From contig JALJCS010000004.1 of assembly GCA_023055355.1 (NCBI GenBank), forward strand, positions 28,424,744 through 28,488,743: a stretch of DNA of 64,000 nucleotides, in the 5' to 3' direction. Source of the stretch: Agelaius tricolor (taxonomy: Eukaryota; Chordata; Aves; Passeriformes; Icteridae). The position numbers were made by a program, and so were the translations under genes. Positions within the stretch are counted from its first letter, which is position 1; every line of letters starts with the position of its first letter. Below the pieces are notes generated by a model. That model was given only the letters and a program-made list of their open reading frames with translations. It had not been told where the DNA came from and did no database searches. This document shows, one piece after another, positions 1 through 12,500 of the stretch.

Positions 1-229
1 TCAAAAAGCATCCACCTTTATATATCCAATGGATATTAAGCCATTGACTGCAGCCCTTTGGAAGCAACCACCCATCTGACTTCTTACCCATGTAACAATC
101 TATCTGCTAAATTCATATCTTACAAATTTAGAGACAGTAATATTGTGGGGGAGGGGACCATGTCAAAGCAGAAGTAAAAGCAGATTAGACCAGTTGCCCT
201 TATGCACCAGTGCAGTCACTCAATTGTAG

Positions 230-275
230 AGGGTCATCAGCCTTCACAAGAGGCAAATTGTGCCTGACTAAGCCA
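230..275 (+). repeat. Possible tiny CR1 reverse-transcriptase remnant
   Basis: The plus strand reads TTCACAAGAGGCAAATTGTG followed by CCTGACTAA, translating to FTRGKLCLT. This resembles the CR1 reverse-transcriptase stretch GFTKGKSCLT as I remember it. It is under 50 bp and no flanking CR1 sequence is evident, so it may be a remnant or chance. Confidence 0.3.
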
Positions 276-438
276 TCCCAGTGTGGGATGTCATGCCATA
301 TAACTGTGTCTCATTACCTGCCTGTCGTCCATATGACCTGGTAGAGCTTCCGGAAGGATCTGCTCTATACCATATAGCAGACTCAGAGGTGAGGCTGACT
401 CCTTCTGACTGGAGTAACATGCTGGTGTCTGAAAGTTG

Positions 439-456
439 TTTTTTTTTTTTTTTTTT
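439..456 (+). repeat. Poly-T run, 18 nt
   Basis: Uninterrupted T18, ended by AGTAC. Likely a mononucleotide microsatellite; no retroposon body was recognised beside it. Confidence 0.85.
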
Positions 457-2020
457 AGTACAAGATTCTTCTGACTGTGACCACACGGATTTCTTTCCCT
501 TCTTTACAGTATCTGCCATCCTTTCACCATTATGTATCTCTAATTGTATTCCCGTTGTAGTATGAGTATTATTTTGTTTGTTAGCTTCTTCATTTGTTTT
601 CAGCTTAAATTTAAGATCATTGAGCTTACTTTCCAATTTGGCAGGACCATCAGTTGTTTGTATAATTAATTAAGCCTTTTGTTGTTTTTTTTTTAAACTC
701 AAGCCCAACAGATCTTGCTGAATTAAATTGCCTCTCAATCACAGAGCAAATTCTTCCAGAAATTAAAATCCTGTTCTGCAAAGACAAACAAATCTTCAGC
801 TGTTTCCTTAGATTGCTCTTGTCTCTGTCCCTGCCACTCTTAAAACAAGAAAACTGGAATTTCTTCTTCACAAATCAGTGATTTTTGTTGGGTTTTTTAG
901 ATAAACACCTTTCAAATTTAAACACTCCTGTCTGGCACTAACGGATTAAATTCTATAAGAAAGAGAAAGCATCTCAGAGATTGCTGCTATATTTCTGAAC
1001 TATTTTGTAGGAGTAAATCAACTGAGACAAGTACTGGTATAATGTGGAGAAGGAAAAGGGTACATGTCTTTACATTTGTTTTGCTGTCTGGTTATAGACA
1101 TCAATTTTATAATCAGGAAAAGGAATGTTCAGTGTACATAATTTACATTACTTTGAGTAATAATACTCAAGAATTAATTTATCATGAGATGTACAAGTGA
1201 AATTAGCAATTTACTTACCTATAAATTTTCAGAATTATTTCAAGCTGGAAGCCAGTCTTCGTTTCTATTTTGGTTTTTGCTATAGTGCTGGTCCCTCCTG
1301 AATAATGCAGAAGCATTATTGTGGGCAGGAGTCAATCATTTTGAAAATTGAGAAAAGTGCATTGTTAGTGGGATAGGTGGGGAAAATGTACTGCAGCTTC
1401 ATAGGACATGCCAAAACAAGGTTGCATTGATTTCAGTAGTCCCACCACTCCAACTCATTGACTTCAATTGGAATTTTGCTTCACTAAGGATTTTGTGATC
1501 AGATACTTCATTTGAGGAAAATGGATCCATTTTTCAAATTGTCACTGTGTGCTTGGGAAGGTCAAAGCTGTATTTTATGTAAGCTAAACTAAAGAAGACT
1601 GGAGCTGTGGGAAAGAAAGTGACAGTGAGAACAAGAAAGACCAAACAGAAGGGAGGTAGAAAGGATGTGTCTACATCCTTTTTCCTTTGAGTTCATGGGA
1701 AGATGTTATCAGGGATGTACTTGGTTTGTTTTCACACATTACTACTCCTGATATTTAATGTTTTTGAGACAGTAGAACAAGATAATGGCTTTATTTTGCT
1801 GCTTCACCAGCTTTAGCAGTTATTTTTCTGTTAATGATTAAACATTATTCATCTTAATCCTGAAAATATGGTCTAACAATGTTCCAAAATCCTTATCCTT
1901 AGCTCACAACTTTTGAAGAATTTTGAAGACTACATTTCTGATAGTGATTGTCAAATCTGTCATGGTGACAGTGCCAAGTCTTCCACAGCTCCGTGCCCAC
2001 CTAGCTGAAGGAGAAAGCTG

Positions 2021-3015
2021 ATGAGGCTGAACATGCAGTACAAGCAATGCATATACAAGTATACACAGTGTGCATATCTACACATAAACAGGGCAAACTG
2101 CACAGATCCACACAGGCAGAAACCACAGCAATCTCAGAGACACTCTCAAGACAGGACTTGCAGCCTCATCCTTGCCACTGGTACAGAGACTTTTCCCCCT
2201 GGTACAGAGGCACACACATGCATAACTGTGAATCTCCCAGCAGCTGAGCTTAGACAGAGTCTCCAGTGACTTCCCTGGATCCTTCTCTCTCACATCCATG
2301 CATACACACACACATGTACACTTGTACACCTGTTGACCAGCTACCAGGTCCCTCAGCTGACATGCATCACAGTCTCTTCAGTCCTAGGCTTGTACACTTG
2401 GTCCCTTTAGAAGCCACACCACCCGTGTGCATCACCTTCAGAGGCATCTGCAGCCTGGTCTTGAGCTGCACGTTTGCTAGTGATCACATACAGGCACAGA
2501 TAGCTATACTGGCTGCAGGGCTGATGCATGGACCCTGACCCACAATCTCCTCCCACAGCAATGTGGAACAGGGTTCCTTGTCCAGAAAACAGGAGAGAGA
2601 CGATAGGGTGGATCATGTGAATAAGGTGCTGGGCACAGCCCCATGAGTACACTGGCCTGCTTATACATCTCTGAACATCTGTATCCCCATTCCCTTCAGT
2701 TTTCCCATGCTTGCTCCTCCTCAGACTGCCCTGATTCCCACCTCTCCTGCTTCTGGTGCATCCCCTTCACATCCCTCATGTGACTCTTGTGCTACTCCCT
2801 GCACCCCATGAAGTGTCCCACACCCCCAAGCAGTGACCTCGCAGTTTGTGGAGAGACCTGGAGAGATCCCAGGGCCTCATATTTCAGGATGTACCATATT
2901 CCAGGGGGCTGGAGGCTGACTGGGACACCCTGGTGATGAGCCAGGCGGGTGCTGAGGTGTTGCCTGGGGTGCAGGGAGTAGCACGGTAGCACAGTGGTGC
3001 CTCTGAGATTCTTCA
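2021..3015. other. GC-richer block of unknown origin with an inverted repeat
   Basis: This kilobase is richer in G and C than its flanks and includes CA/TG-rich stretches such as the short ACACACACA run near 2300. Several frames of 60-90 codons are open on both strands, as expected from the composition, and none shows a recognisable domain. It ends at a long-spaced inverted repeat (2789-2984). It could be an old, unrecognised transposable element or a conserved regulatory block; the sequence alone does not decide. Confidence 0.4.
2789..2984. repeat. 19-bp perfect inverted repeat with 158-bp spacer
   Basis: GTGCTACTCCCTGCACCCC at 2789-2807 is the exact reverse complement of 2966-2984. The spacer is 158 nt (2808-2965) and contains weaker self-complementarity, for example GTGTCCC near 2813 against GGGACAC near 2920. 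A perfect 19-bp stem is unlikely by chance in otherwise diverged DNA. It may be the arms of a small inverted duplication or a decayed element. Confidence 0.75.
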
Positions 3016-4654
3016 TGGGGGTGGTTATATTTATGTCATTGTTTATCTCTGCTTCTCAGTGCTCCTTGTATGGAAATGAGTTTATCATCACATAACCTTA
3101 AGATCCCCATATATTATGTTACCATCAGAGAGGTTAAGGATGTAAAAAAAATGTTTTAAACTCCTCCAAAGGAGACAACTTTGCTGCATATTACTTGGAA
3201 TTACTTTAATCACCACATGAGGATCATTTATGATGTGGCTTTCATGACATCCTTAAAATAATTCTTCTTTCTTTTAATTTTACCTTATCCATGATTTTAT
3301 TACTATAATTTTAACTGTGGTTTTTTTGTGTTTCTTTGTTTGTTCAGTGTACTTTTCTTTCACCTTCCCTCAAAAGATCTATCATAAACCCTTTACTTTT
3401 TTTTAGTTCCTACACTTCACTGAACTCTGTTAGTTTACTTTAAGAGAGCAGCGCACAGAATTTAATCACTGCTACTTATACTGGCATAATAACAACAAAA
3501 AATTTAGTATTTTATATGGGATTTTTGATAATTTTATACGAATAAAAGCTACAGAAGGGATAGAATTAATCTACTTTGGCTTCCTTGGGGGAAAAAAAAA
3601 GGGTTTTTTTCTGGTTATATATGCTTAAGTGAAATTAACTTTGAAATAAAATATTTTTCTTGGACTTAAATGTAAAAGTATTGTACTTGTAAATTGTCCC
3701 ATATTCACCCTCTACTCTTTCTTCAGAAAATCTCTATTTGGACTTCATTTACCAAGATTTGTCGATCTGTGTACAGTGCCCTCTTGATAAAAGGCAGCTA
3801 TTACCTTGGGTGTGAGCTTTAAGGTACTCTATGTAATCTTCCTGCACACTAAGCATGCATTTTCTATTTGCTAAATACAGATAATTGCACCCTTCAAATC
3901 ATCCAACAGATGAAAAAAACTTCCCTCAGCAATTACAAAGGCATATATCAGCAAAAGGGCAAATTAAGTTGACTGCATATTTGTCCATGTAAGTGGTACA
4001 TACAGACAGCTCAGAATCAGCAAGTTACCAATGGACTCTTTTTGGATTTGTTGTAGTTGTTATACTGTAAATTTTTTACAGCTGCAGTTTAACAACATGG
4101 ATAAATAAAGCTGGAGGATATTTCTCTGTTTACCTTACTGGGAAACCACTGGCATTCTGAAAAGAGCCTATCTGAGTCTCCTCCTTATTGTGGAGATTAA
4201 ATCAGGTAGTCCTAACCTCATTATACCAATACAGAAGATACACATACACAAATACAATGATATATAAAAATGTGTATTAGTTATCCATACCAGGTTAAAA
4301 TGTTCAACTGGTATTAGACAAATCTTTCTTCAAGATTAAGTAGACAAGTATTTCTTCAAGATTAACTAGATTTTATTGTTTGCCTCCAGATCCTCTTGTT
4401 AATCTGTGGAATATATTGCTCTTAATTTTACTTATGATCAGCAGACAGCTAGAACATTAATGAGCTATTTCAGGAAGTTATTGTTTCTGGATTTAATGTA
4501 AAGGAAGGTGACCTTTTGCCATATTTTCATGACAGTTACTCAAGACAACAATAGACACTTCTAATTTTTGCAGAATATCAATTGAATCTTCAACTTGTCA
4601 AAGTGTCATATAGTTCTTTGATTTTTCTTTCCAAGTTTAAATGCCTTCTCTGTA
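3016..4654. other. AT-rich DNA, nothing recognised
   Basis: No open frame of note, no LTR ends and no CR1 tail. A 26-bp-period short duplication occurs at 4325-4370. Otherwise I see only AT-rich, apparently unique sequence. Confidence 0.55.
4325..4370 (+). repeat. Short tandem duplication, period 26
   Basis: TTTCTTCAAGATTAAGTAGA at 4325-4344 recurs at 4351-4370 with one mismatch (AAG/AAC). Probably replication slippage. Confidence 0.7.
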
Positions 4655-4847
4655 AGTGAGAGGTAAGAAGGGTGATCTTGGTATGGAAAAGGCTGAGTTA
4701 TTCAGTGAGCTCTTCACCTCCACTGGCAGTCAGGATCCCTACTTGTCTCAAGTTTCTGATCCTTTTGTTGGGGGTTGGGTGAGTGAACTTCCTTCCACTA
4801 CAACCAAAGAACAGATTTGAGACCACTTGATGAAGCTGAATAGTCAC
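4655..4847 (+). mobile_element. CR1 LINE fragment, 5' part (ORF2, upstream of the main RT motifs)
   Basis: Plus-strand sequence with phrases typical of bird CR1: TTCAGTGAGCTCTTCACCTC, then CACTGGCAGTCAGGATCC, and GACCACTTGATGAAGCTGAA. These lie upstream of the central reverse-transcriptase region in ORF2. The fragment stops abruptly at the LTR that starts at 4848, and the same CR1 orientation resumes at 5851. I infer one original CR1 insertion. Its left boundary is approximate. Frames are broken throughout, so it is non-functional. Confidence 0.75.
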
Positions 4848-5850
4848 TGTTGTGGTTTGACAACTGGCCAAATGCCAGACACCCATGAAAGCTGCTTGTT
4901 CACCCTTAGATTAGATTAGAACTGAGAGAAAAACTCTCCAAAACAGGCTGAACTTAAAGAAACAAAGTGAATTTATTGCTAACAGAGTCAGAGGAGGATA
5001 ATGAGAAGTAAAATATGACCTTAAAAGCACCTTTTCTTCCCCCGGCCCCTCCCTCTTTCCCACAGACAGCACAGGGAGACAGGGCATCACAGTGTCGGTC
5101 TATTTATCACCCAAGGTTTTCTTCCACTGCTGAGGGAGAGAAGTCCTTCCCCTGTGATGCTGTGGGGTCCTTCCCACAGTTCTCTTTGACCTGCTCTAGT
5201 GTGGCTTCAATCTCATGAGCAGCAGCACTCCCAAAGCTGCTGCAATGTGAGTCCTTCCAACAGGCACACAGTCTTCTCAAAACTTCTGCAGCATGGGTCA
5301 CTCTTCCATGGATGCAGAACTCCAAGGACAGGCTGCTCCAGCCTGGAGGCAAGGGCCCTCTCTCTCCACTGGGTCTCCCACTGGATCACAGCCCCCTCCA
5401 GACATCCACCCACTCCAGCATGGGCACCTCCCCTACAGGCTATGGGTGGATCTCTGCATGTCCGATGGATCCCCAGGGGCTGCAGGGGCACAGCTGCTTC
5501 ACCATGGTCTCACCATGGCTTGCAGACGAATCTTGGCTCTGGTGCCTGGAGCACCTCCTCCCCTCCTTCTGCACTAACCTTGGTGCAGCCATGTTGTTTC
5601 CCTCACATGTTCTTACCTCCTTTTCTTCTCTGGCTAGAAAAAACTGCCCTTTGTTTTGATTTATTTCTTAAATATGTTATCACAGAAGTGTTACCAACCT
5701 CTCTCATTGGCCCAGTTTTGGCCAGCCACATGTCCATCTTTGGAGCCATCAGGTATTGGCTCTGCCAGACATGGTGGAAGCTTCAGCAGCTTCTCACAGA
5801 AGCCACCTCCATGCCCCCCCCAGCTACAAAAACCAGGCTGTGCAAAACCA
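4848..5850 (-). mobile_element. Solo LTR of an endogenous retrovirus (ERVL-like passerine family)
   Basis: The plus strand starts TGTTGTGGTTTGACAACTGG and ends near GTGCAAAACCA. In retroviral sense it is on the minus strand, because TTTATT at 4972-4977 is a reverse-complement AATAAA near what is then the 3' end. The middle holds the imperfect tandem phrases (CTCCA/GCATGGG units) and CTTAAATATGTTATCACAGA that I associate with a common songbird LTR. Length is about 1.0 kb with no internal retroviral genes, so it is a solo LTR. No target duplication is visible (GTCAC before, GGGGA after). The last few bases of the usual terminus seem missing, as if a deletion cut through the right end. Open frames of up to 223 codons inside are chance frames. 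Confidence 0.85.
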
Positions 5851-6560
5851 GGGGATGTGGAGCTGAGTGATGCAGTTGACACAACAGAAGGAAGGGATGA
5901 CTTGGGGGCCCTCATAGATGAAAAGCCTAACATGAGCCAATAGTGTGCGCTTAAAGCGCAGAAAGTCAAATCTATCCTGGGTGGCATCAAAAGAAGAGTG
6001 ACCAGCACATTGAGTGAGGTGATTCTCCCACTTTTCTCTGGTTTTGTGAGATATCACCTGGATTACTGTGTCCAAGTTTGAGGTCGACAGCTCAAGAAGG
6101 ATGGAGGCCTGTGAGAGTAAGTGCAGAAGAGGGCCACCAAGAGCACTTCTCTCATATGAAGACAGAATAAGAGAGCTGGGTTTTTTCAATGTGGAGAAGA
6201 GAAGGCTTTAGGAAGACTTAATTATAGACTTTCATTACCTTCAGGGAACTTATAGAAAAGAGGGCAAAGGACTTTTTACAGATAATGAGACAAGAGGGAG
6301 CAATGATTTTAACTTGACAGAAGCCAAGTTTAGATTAGATGTTAGGAAGAAATTCTTTACTCAGATGATGGTGAAGTACTGAAACAAGTTGTTCAGTGAA
6401 ATTGATGGTGTCCCATCCCTGGAACAGTTAAAGGCCTGGTTGAATGGGGCTATGACCACCTAGTCTAGTGGAACTGTGCTGGCTCTTGTTAGAGGGAATG
6501 GACATTTAGGGTCTCTTCCAACTCAGGCAGTTCTGTAAATCTATTAGTCTGTGATTCTTT
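5851..6560 (+). mobile_element. CR1 LINE fragment, C-terminal RT plus 3' UTR and tail
   Basis: It begins just after the position of the reverse-transcriptase FADDT motif: the frame reads GDVELSDAVDTTEGRDD, then GALIDEKPNMSQ, which is CR1 RT C-terminal sequence. The 3' UTR follows (CCATCCCTGGAACAGTTAAAG; CTCTTCCAACTCAGGCAGTTCTG) and it ends at the CR1 tail TCTGTGATTC near 6560. Compared with the upstream part (4655-4847), roughly 0.6-0.8 kb of central RT is absent, judged from my memory of CR1. Stops and frameshifts make it inactive. Confidence 0.88.
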
Positions 6561-9500
6561 TTAGTATCAATGGAGAATTAGAAGAATTTATATATATAAG
6601 CTTCAGCATAGCTTTCCAATTAGCTATTTTTGACACAGGTGTTAACTTATGTCAACACTGCCCAGAAAATATGTTTGGAGCTCAGTCCTTTGGGGTGTGA
6701 ACACATTGGCTCTGTTACGGTAAAATAGAAAACACATGCTTGAAATTATACACATAAATTCTTTTCAAAATGGCAGGATAAAAGGTGGGTATTTTCAGGA
6801 TAAAGATCTGTGTGAAAATGAGTCAGGAGAGGAAAGGGAAGGCAAGAGAAGGAAGTTTATAGATTCCTAATCAATAAATTTATATATGTAAAGCATTTAA
6901 TAATTACAGATTGGCAGTCAGTACTATTTACTACACAATACCATTTGATAAAATTAAAATTAATATGGGATACAAATATTATCACGTAAGCTTACAATGC
7001 ATATCTTAAATATGACATGTAGGCATAGCATGTCACTTGCCAACCCACTGATACCCAGTGCTGGGTAAGGGATCTCCCAGGAAATGGAGATCACTACTGC
7101 TCAGAGAGCTGCTATGGAGGGAGAGCTCAATGGACCCTGTTGCCTGCAGATAATTATAGGATAAAGTGGTTGGTTTTCTGTCCGATTTTTTTCTGAGTTC
7201 ATGAAGTTTTGGATGCTTTAAAGTCTCGTAATCAGCCAAACCATTTGGGGGGCTTAGATTAACTTCAGTTAGGCCCACCTGCTGAGCATCTGCCTGGACC
7301 AAAGTTCACTTATCTCACACAGGAGGAGTGCATCCATCATCACACTGCTCCAAAGTAATTGGATGATTTCTAGATGTGCCTTCTGGCTTCAATAATTCTG
7401 TGAATTTTTGTAGTAAGATAGGCATTTGTTCTCACATTCACCAGCTTTTCTTCATAAATTATGCCCTCTTATTCCCTAACTCATAGTGTCCCAGCTCCTC
7501 TTGGAATTACTACAACAAGTCCAGCTCATTACTCTGCTGCATTCCAGCCAGGTAGCTTTCTCTGTTTCCTCCTGTGGCTATGAGCCAGACAAAAACCTTT
7601 GGGAATTTCTTGGGAGAGTGATTTTCATGTCTGCATTCCTGAACCTGATGTGTCAGTTGCTCCTGGCTGCCAAAATTAGTACTTGGAAGAGAAGTATACT
7701 TAATTACTGACTTACAGGAAAGAATGCTTAGTCATCTAGCAGATATAGTGGTTATACACTGAATCTAGAGGTTAGCAAGGGGTACTCATGGTAGATTTTT
7801 TTAAAGACTTCTTTGGTGCAGTTGTGAAAAATTTTCTATGGTATTTGCAAAAAGAATATCCAGAGTCTTATAATTTACAGATGTCAACAGATTTTTCACA
7901 GAGGGGAGCTACTGAAAGGCACATTTCTCTCCATGTCAAATTTCAATTAATCCTTATTATATTTAAATTTATTAAATAAATGTTAACAGTTATTTAGAGA
8001 AAGCAAGGTTGCCTCCCTTAATCCTGCTCTAAAGTATGGCAAAATTGTGTTGAGTTAATATAGTTTTCAATAAGGCCAGCTTCTTGAATAATAAAGTGCA
8101 GGACAATTTTAAACCAGTGAAAATAGCTTTTAAACAAAGAAATATTCGGCATTTTCCAGCTGTGCTAGCCAGGTACCTATGAAAGACAATATGAGGGAAA
8201 TGCAAAAAATAATGAGGAAATTCAGGCCTAAAACTTTCAGGAAGATCTTGAAGCACACATCTAACTATATAAAGCACATGGCTAAGTCTAATGTCATAAA
8301 AGCTTGCAGCAGCATATAAAGATCTAACAAAAAAAGGTTTTGACAAACTCCTTACCTGAAGTAGATTTCAATTGAAAAGCCCAGAAATCTTACAAGTAAT
8401 GTTTCAGAGCACTTCAAACCAAAATTTTAAACATGACTCCTGAGACTTACTGAAACCAGCCTGCCAAATAAACTGATTTCCTGTCTGTTCATTTTAGCAA
8501 CAATTTTGAGAACAAAAGTAATGGATGTCATAATTTAATATGTCAACATGTCATAAGTCAGATTTTTGCATTACAACAGATGTACTGCAATCCTCCAGTA
8601 TTTGTCAGTCCTGTGTGAGAGAAAATATGTGCCCAGAAGAAAGTGATAAATGAGAGTAAGAACCCATTTGCACATTTCTTTAGCCCATTTGCACATTTAA
8701 ATATCCATTTTTAAATTACATTAAAAATACTTTGATGAATACAAATACTGTTGTGTGGTTCAACTAAAATTGTGTTCAATTTGATTGGTTGACTTGGGTG
8801 CACTCTCCATTATTAACAGACTCTCAGGAGATTCACCCATGCAACAGCCTAAAATGGTTCTGAAAGTCATGTCATCATGCTGCTCATCTGAGTGAAAACT
8901 TCCTACTTTGCTGTGTTTGTTTTATCAAATGCAAAGTAGGTCCTGACTGGAGCACACAGAGAACATACTGAACATACTCAATGTAAATATCATGTCTTTT
9001 AACAGACATTTTTTGCTACCATGACATGAATATGATTCTATTGCCCTGGTATCTCTTTTCAACATTGCGCTATAACTTGTTTTATAAAAGGTTTGCAAAC
9101 ATCTAAATTTAAATATGTCTTCCTTTGTGTTGTTGATAATTCCTTGAAGTTAAAAAACATTATACTTGAAATTGAGAAAAAGAATATAAAGATCAAAAAA
9201 GTCCAAACCTCAAAACTGTGTGTTTCATAATCATCTCTGCCCATTAAATATGATAAATCTTATTATTTCTTGTCTGTGCTTAATCAATGTGATGTAATTG
9301 CAATTCTGTTTTCACTTACTATGATTTACTTAGTGTGCTTTGATTTATGGCACCAGAAATTTGTTTAGTTAATGGAATATTTTAATTTACCATGCATGAT
9401 GGAACACGGTGTAATATCTGTGAATTATGCAGTAAATATCGGTATTGTATTATATTATTGTTGAGAACTTGCCAAACTATGAAATCAAAAGCAAATTAGT

Positions 9501-12500
9501 TGTATAAGGATCTTACTTTAGGTATCTCTGTCCTACCATGCTGAAGATCTTACAACATGAATAACAAAATGAAAATTATATTTAATGTTGTAAGTTAACA
9601 TATCCTTCTGCTTAAACTTCTTTACAAAGACTGTGCATGACTGGACTGAGTATTGCAAAGCTAAAGCTACTTATAAACTTGCTTTACAGTGGGGCTATGA
9701 ATTCACAGTGGTTAATAATTCTCAGAATTATTAAATATGTGTGTCTTTGCAGAACTTAAATTCTTAGTTCTATTTATCTTCAAAGTCTCATTTAGCCAAA
9801 GTAGGTGATGTTGGGGTGTGTAGATAAAGCATGACGTGAAATAAATTTCTGACATGATACCTGAAAAGCAGCAGGTATACAACAGGACAAATATTTTAGG
9901 TTATAAAAGAAAAATATGATGACAACTTCTCCTGTAGGGTATTTTTTAACTGATTCTAAGCAGCATCAGACTAACTAAAATCAGAGAACAGGTGTCATCA
10001 AAATAACACTAAAAGGTTCTAAAATAAATTTTAAAAAAAAGAAAGTCCTCTGAATTAAAGTATTCTATAATATCTGGGGTTCAGGGTCAATGCTATTCAT
10101 TTACAGTGGTTGTGAAAAAAGGACTCTGTTAGGAAAAGAGTCAATGCTTGTTTCTAAATTACGCATTTTCAGATTATTTTCTAAGTTTGGCAATATTTTA
10201 TCAAAAGTAAATCTATTATGTCTTGTACGTACATGTAACTAATTTATTATATACTTGTATATATACACAAAATTTAAATATATGACTTATATATAAACAG
10301 ATTTGCATATTTTATGCCCTGGAGGTCAATGAAACATAATAGCTATAATTTCAGGCTTTGTTCTGAGAGGCACTTTTTAATAATTTCTTAAAGCAAAGAA
10401 AAAATTAACGAACCAAATTGTTCACATTATATACCAGAAGCAGATAACTAAAACATAACTAATGGTACTGCAATGTACTTCTACAGTGGTTTCCAAAGGA
10501 GCTTTCATTCCTAATTTAGATACTTAAAATGACCTTTAACCCACTCCCCTAACTAAACATTATGAGTAGACTTTTTTAAGGTCTAATATTGTGTCAGCAT
10601 TGGCCTGGAGTTATGACTCTGCTGATTTGGACAAATCCAGAATAATGTGCCTGCCTCCTGTGCCATTAAATTCATGGCCTACCTACTCTTTATTCATATT
10701 TTCAAGTCTTACATTCTGGATATTAGTGTGTGATAAACAGGAGTAAGCAGAATTCTTCTGTCCTAAGAAATTGAAATGAAACACCAGCTGATTATAATTC
10801 TTACTGAGTGGCCTGCTTAAAATGCTGACCTTGTTAATTTGTAAATTGGACCAGCTAGCAAGAGCAGGCCTATATAGGCTGTGTTAGAAAAATTCCATTT
10901 GTTTTTTCCCATAATTATTTAGAAAAATATTGTATTTTTTGAAGTCAGACATTGCAGAAGTGAGAACATTTCCACAAGCTGATAGCTGTATTTTTTGTGG
11001 AATCTGCAGGCCAGCTTGTCTCACAAAAAAGCCCAAAACACATTCCTTACTGTTGGTAGACCATTCATCTCTTATTTCTGATGTTAATAAAGGAGTTGAG
11101 CTTGTGAAAAAGTCATGCTGACCAAGTCTCACTTGGAAATTATTACGGTAAGGCTGATTCATATTCAGAAGAGATTAATAAAGGCAATCTACTGTAGTCA
11201 TTGTATCTTAATTTATTTCCATTGTGTGATGAATTTACAAACAAAATCAAGTTGTACTCAGTTTAATATTTAGAATTTTGAAATTTATTATGAATCTTAT
11301 GTTTTCTTTTCTGGCAAAGGGTACTGAACCTGTCATTTAAATTAACCATTTGGGGATTTAGATAAACTACTGGATAGTCTGGAGTTCTTAGTCTTGCCAC
11401 ACTAAGTCAGTTGCAATGACAGGAACAGAAAGTAGTTGTGTTTTATTGCTAAAATAGGTCAAAATAAACAGGTATGGAAAAAAAAATCCTTGTTCCTTAT
11501 TGTGGCTATAGCTGTGTTGTTTTAATGCTTGAAGTAATTTATTCCTAATAACAAAATGTTGTTCTCAGGGAAAAGTATTTTCTGGAGTTTTGTTTTTTGC
11601 ATAGGGAAATATTAGTTAATCTACTTTCCTTCTTCCTCTTTTGTGTTCACATCAATTTGATACCTCTTCATAAAGCTAGAGTATGAATGTCTTGCTTCAT
11701 TAAGATCTACTATACTTCTCTACTTTTCTTTAGATTTTGTACAGTCTGTATAGAATACTTTCAACCTTAGAACTCTCCAAGTTCCTTGCCTTATACAGCA
11801 TAAAAGGCCCAGTGCTGTTCCCCTGTGTAATACCTGGCCTTATCTAAAAAAAAAAAAAATCCTAAGATAGTCCTGAAAGTAAAGTAAATTTAGCACCTAG
11901 TTTAGCCTAATCTTGAGTCTGCCTCTGTGTATAAGGAGTTGATAGTTATGGTTATACTCTGTTTTCCAGACCTAGCTAACTTTGCTCAAACTCTTTCCAA
12001 GGCATGGTGACAGTAAAACCTCATTTAAGCTTTCATCTTCTCTCCTATTCTTCAGAAATAAGAGGCTCTTCTGTAACGATGAGGTAGTCTGCTAATTTTT
12101 CAATTTCCCTATCTGGAGGATTCCCATTGGGACTACAGCCGTTTTCCTGCTGGCAAAAGTCTTTATAAATTAATAGCTGGTTTTTGAATAGACAGACAGA
12201 GCAGTTTTTAATGGTTTAAATGCTTGAAGATTAACTCTAATTATATGTAGCATATTAGGATATCATAGATTAATGTTGCTAGTGACTAGCAGCAGTTTTA
12301 TTGCAGATTAAAAGGGAACTTAGCTTTTACCATCCTATTCAATGTCTCAGAAATTATTTATAGCAAAGTTGAGTAAGAAACTGTTAAGAAAACCAAAGAA
12401 ATAGTAAACAGTGAGTAGTTCTTCAGTTTCAGATGGTGATTCTGCAGCTGTACTTGTAAGATCTCATATGCACAATAGACACAAGGAATGTGAATGGATG

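Larger units (their letters stand above)
1..2020. other. AT-rich DNA without a recognisable gene
   Basis: No gene is supported. The longest frame (minus, 268-636) runs through the T18 homopolymer at 439-456, read as a lysine run, and shows no domain. The only repeat hint is a short CR1-like stretch near 230-275. The rest reads as unique non-coding sequence. Confidence 0.6.

Noticed and set aside
268..636. 122-codon minus-strand frame with a lysine run
   Set aside because: The lysine run is the T18 homopolymer on the other strand. The rest might be an old CR1 ORF1 piece, but I could not support that.
5199..5870. 223-codon plus-strand open frame
   Set aside because: It lies almost entirely in the solo LTR at 4848-5850, antisense to it, and several other frames are open in the same GC-rich stretch. 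No domain is seen.
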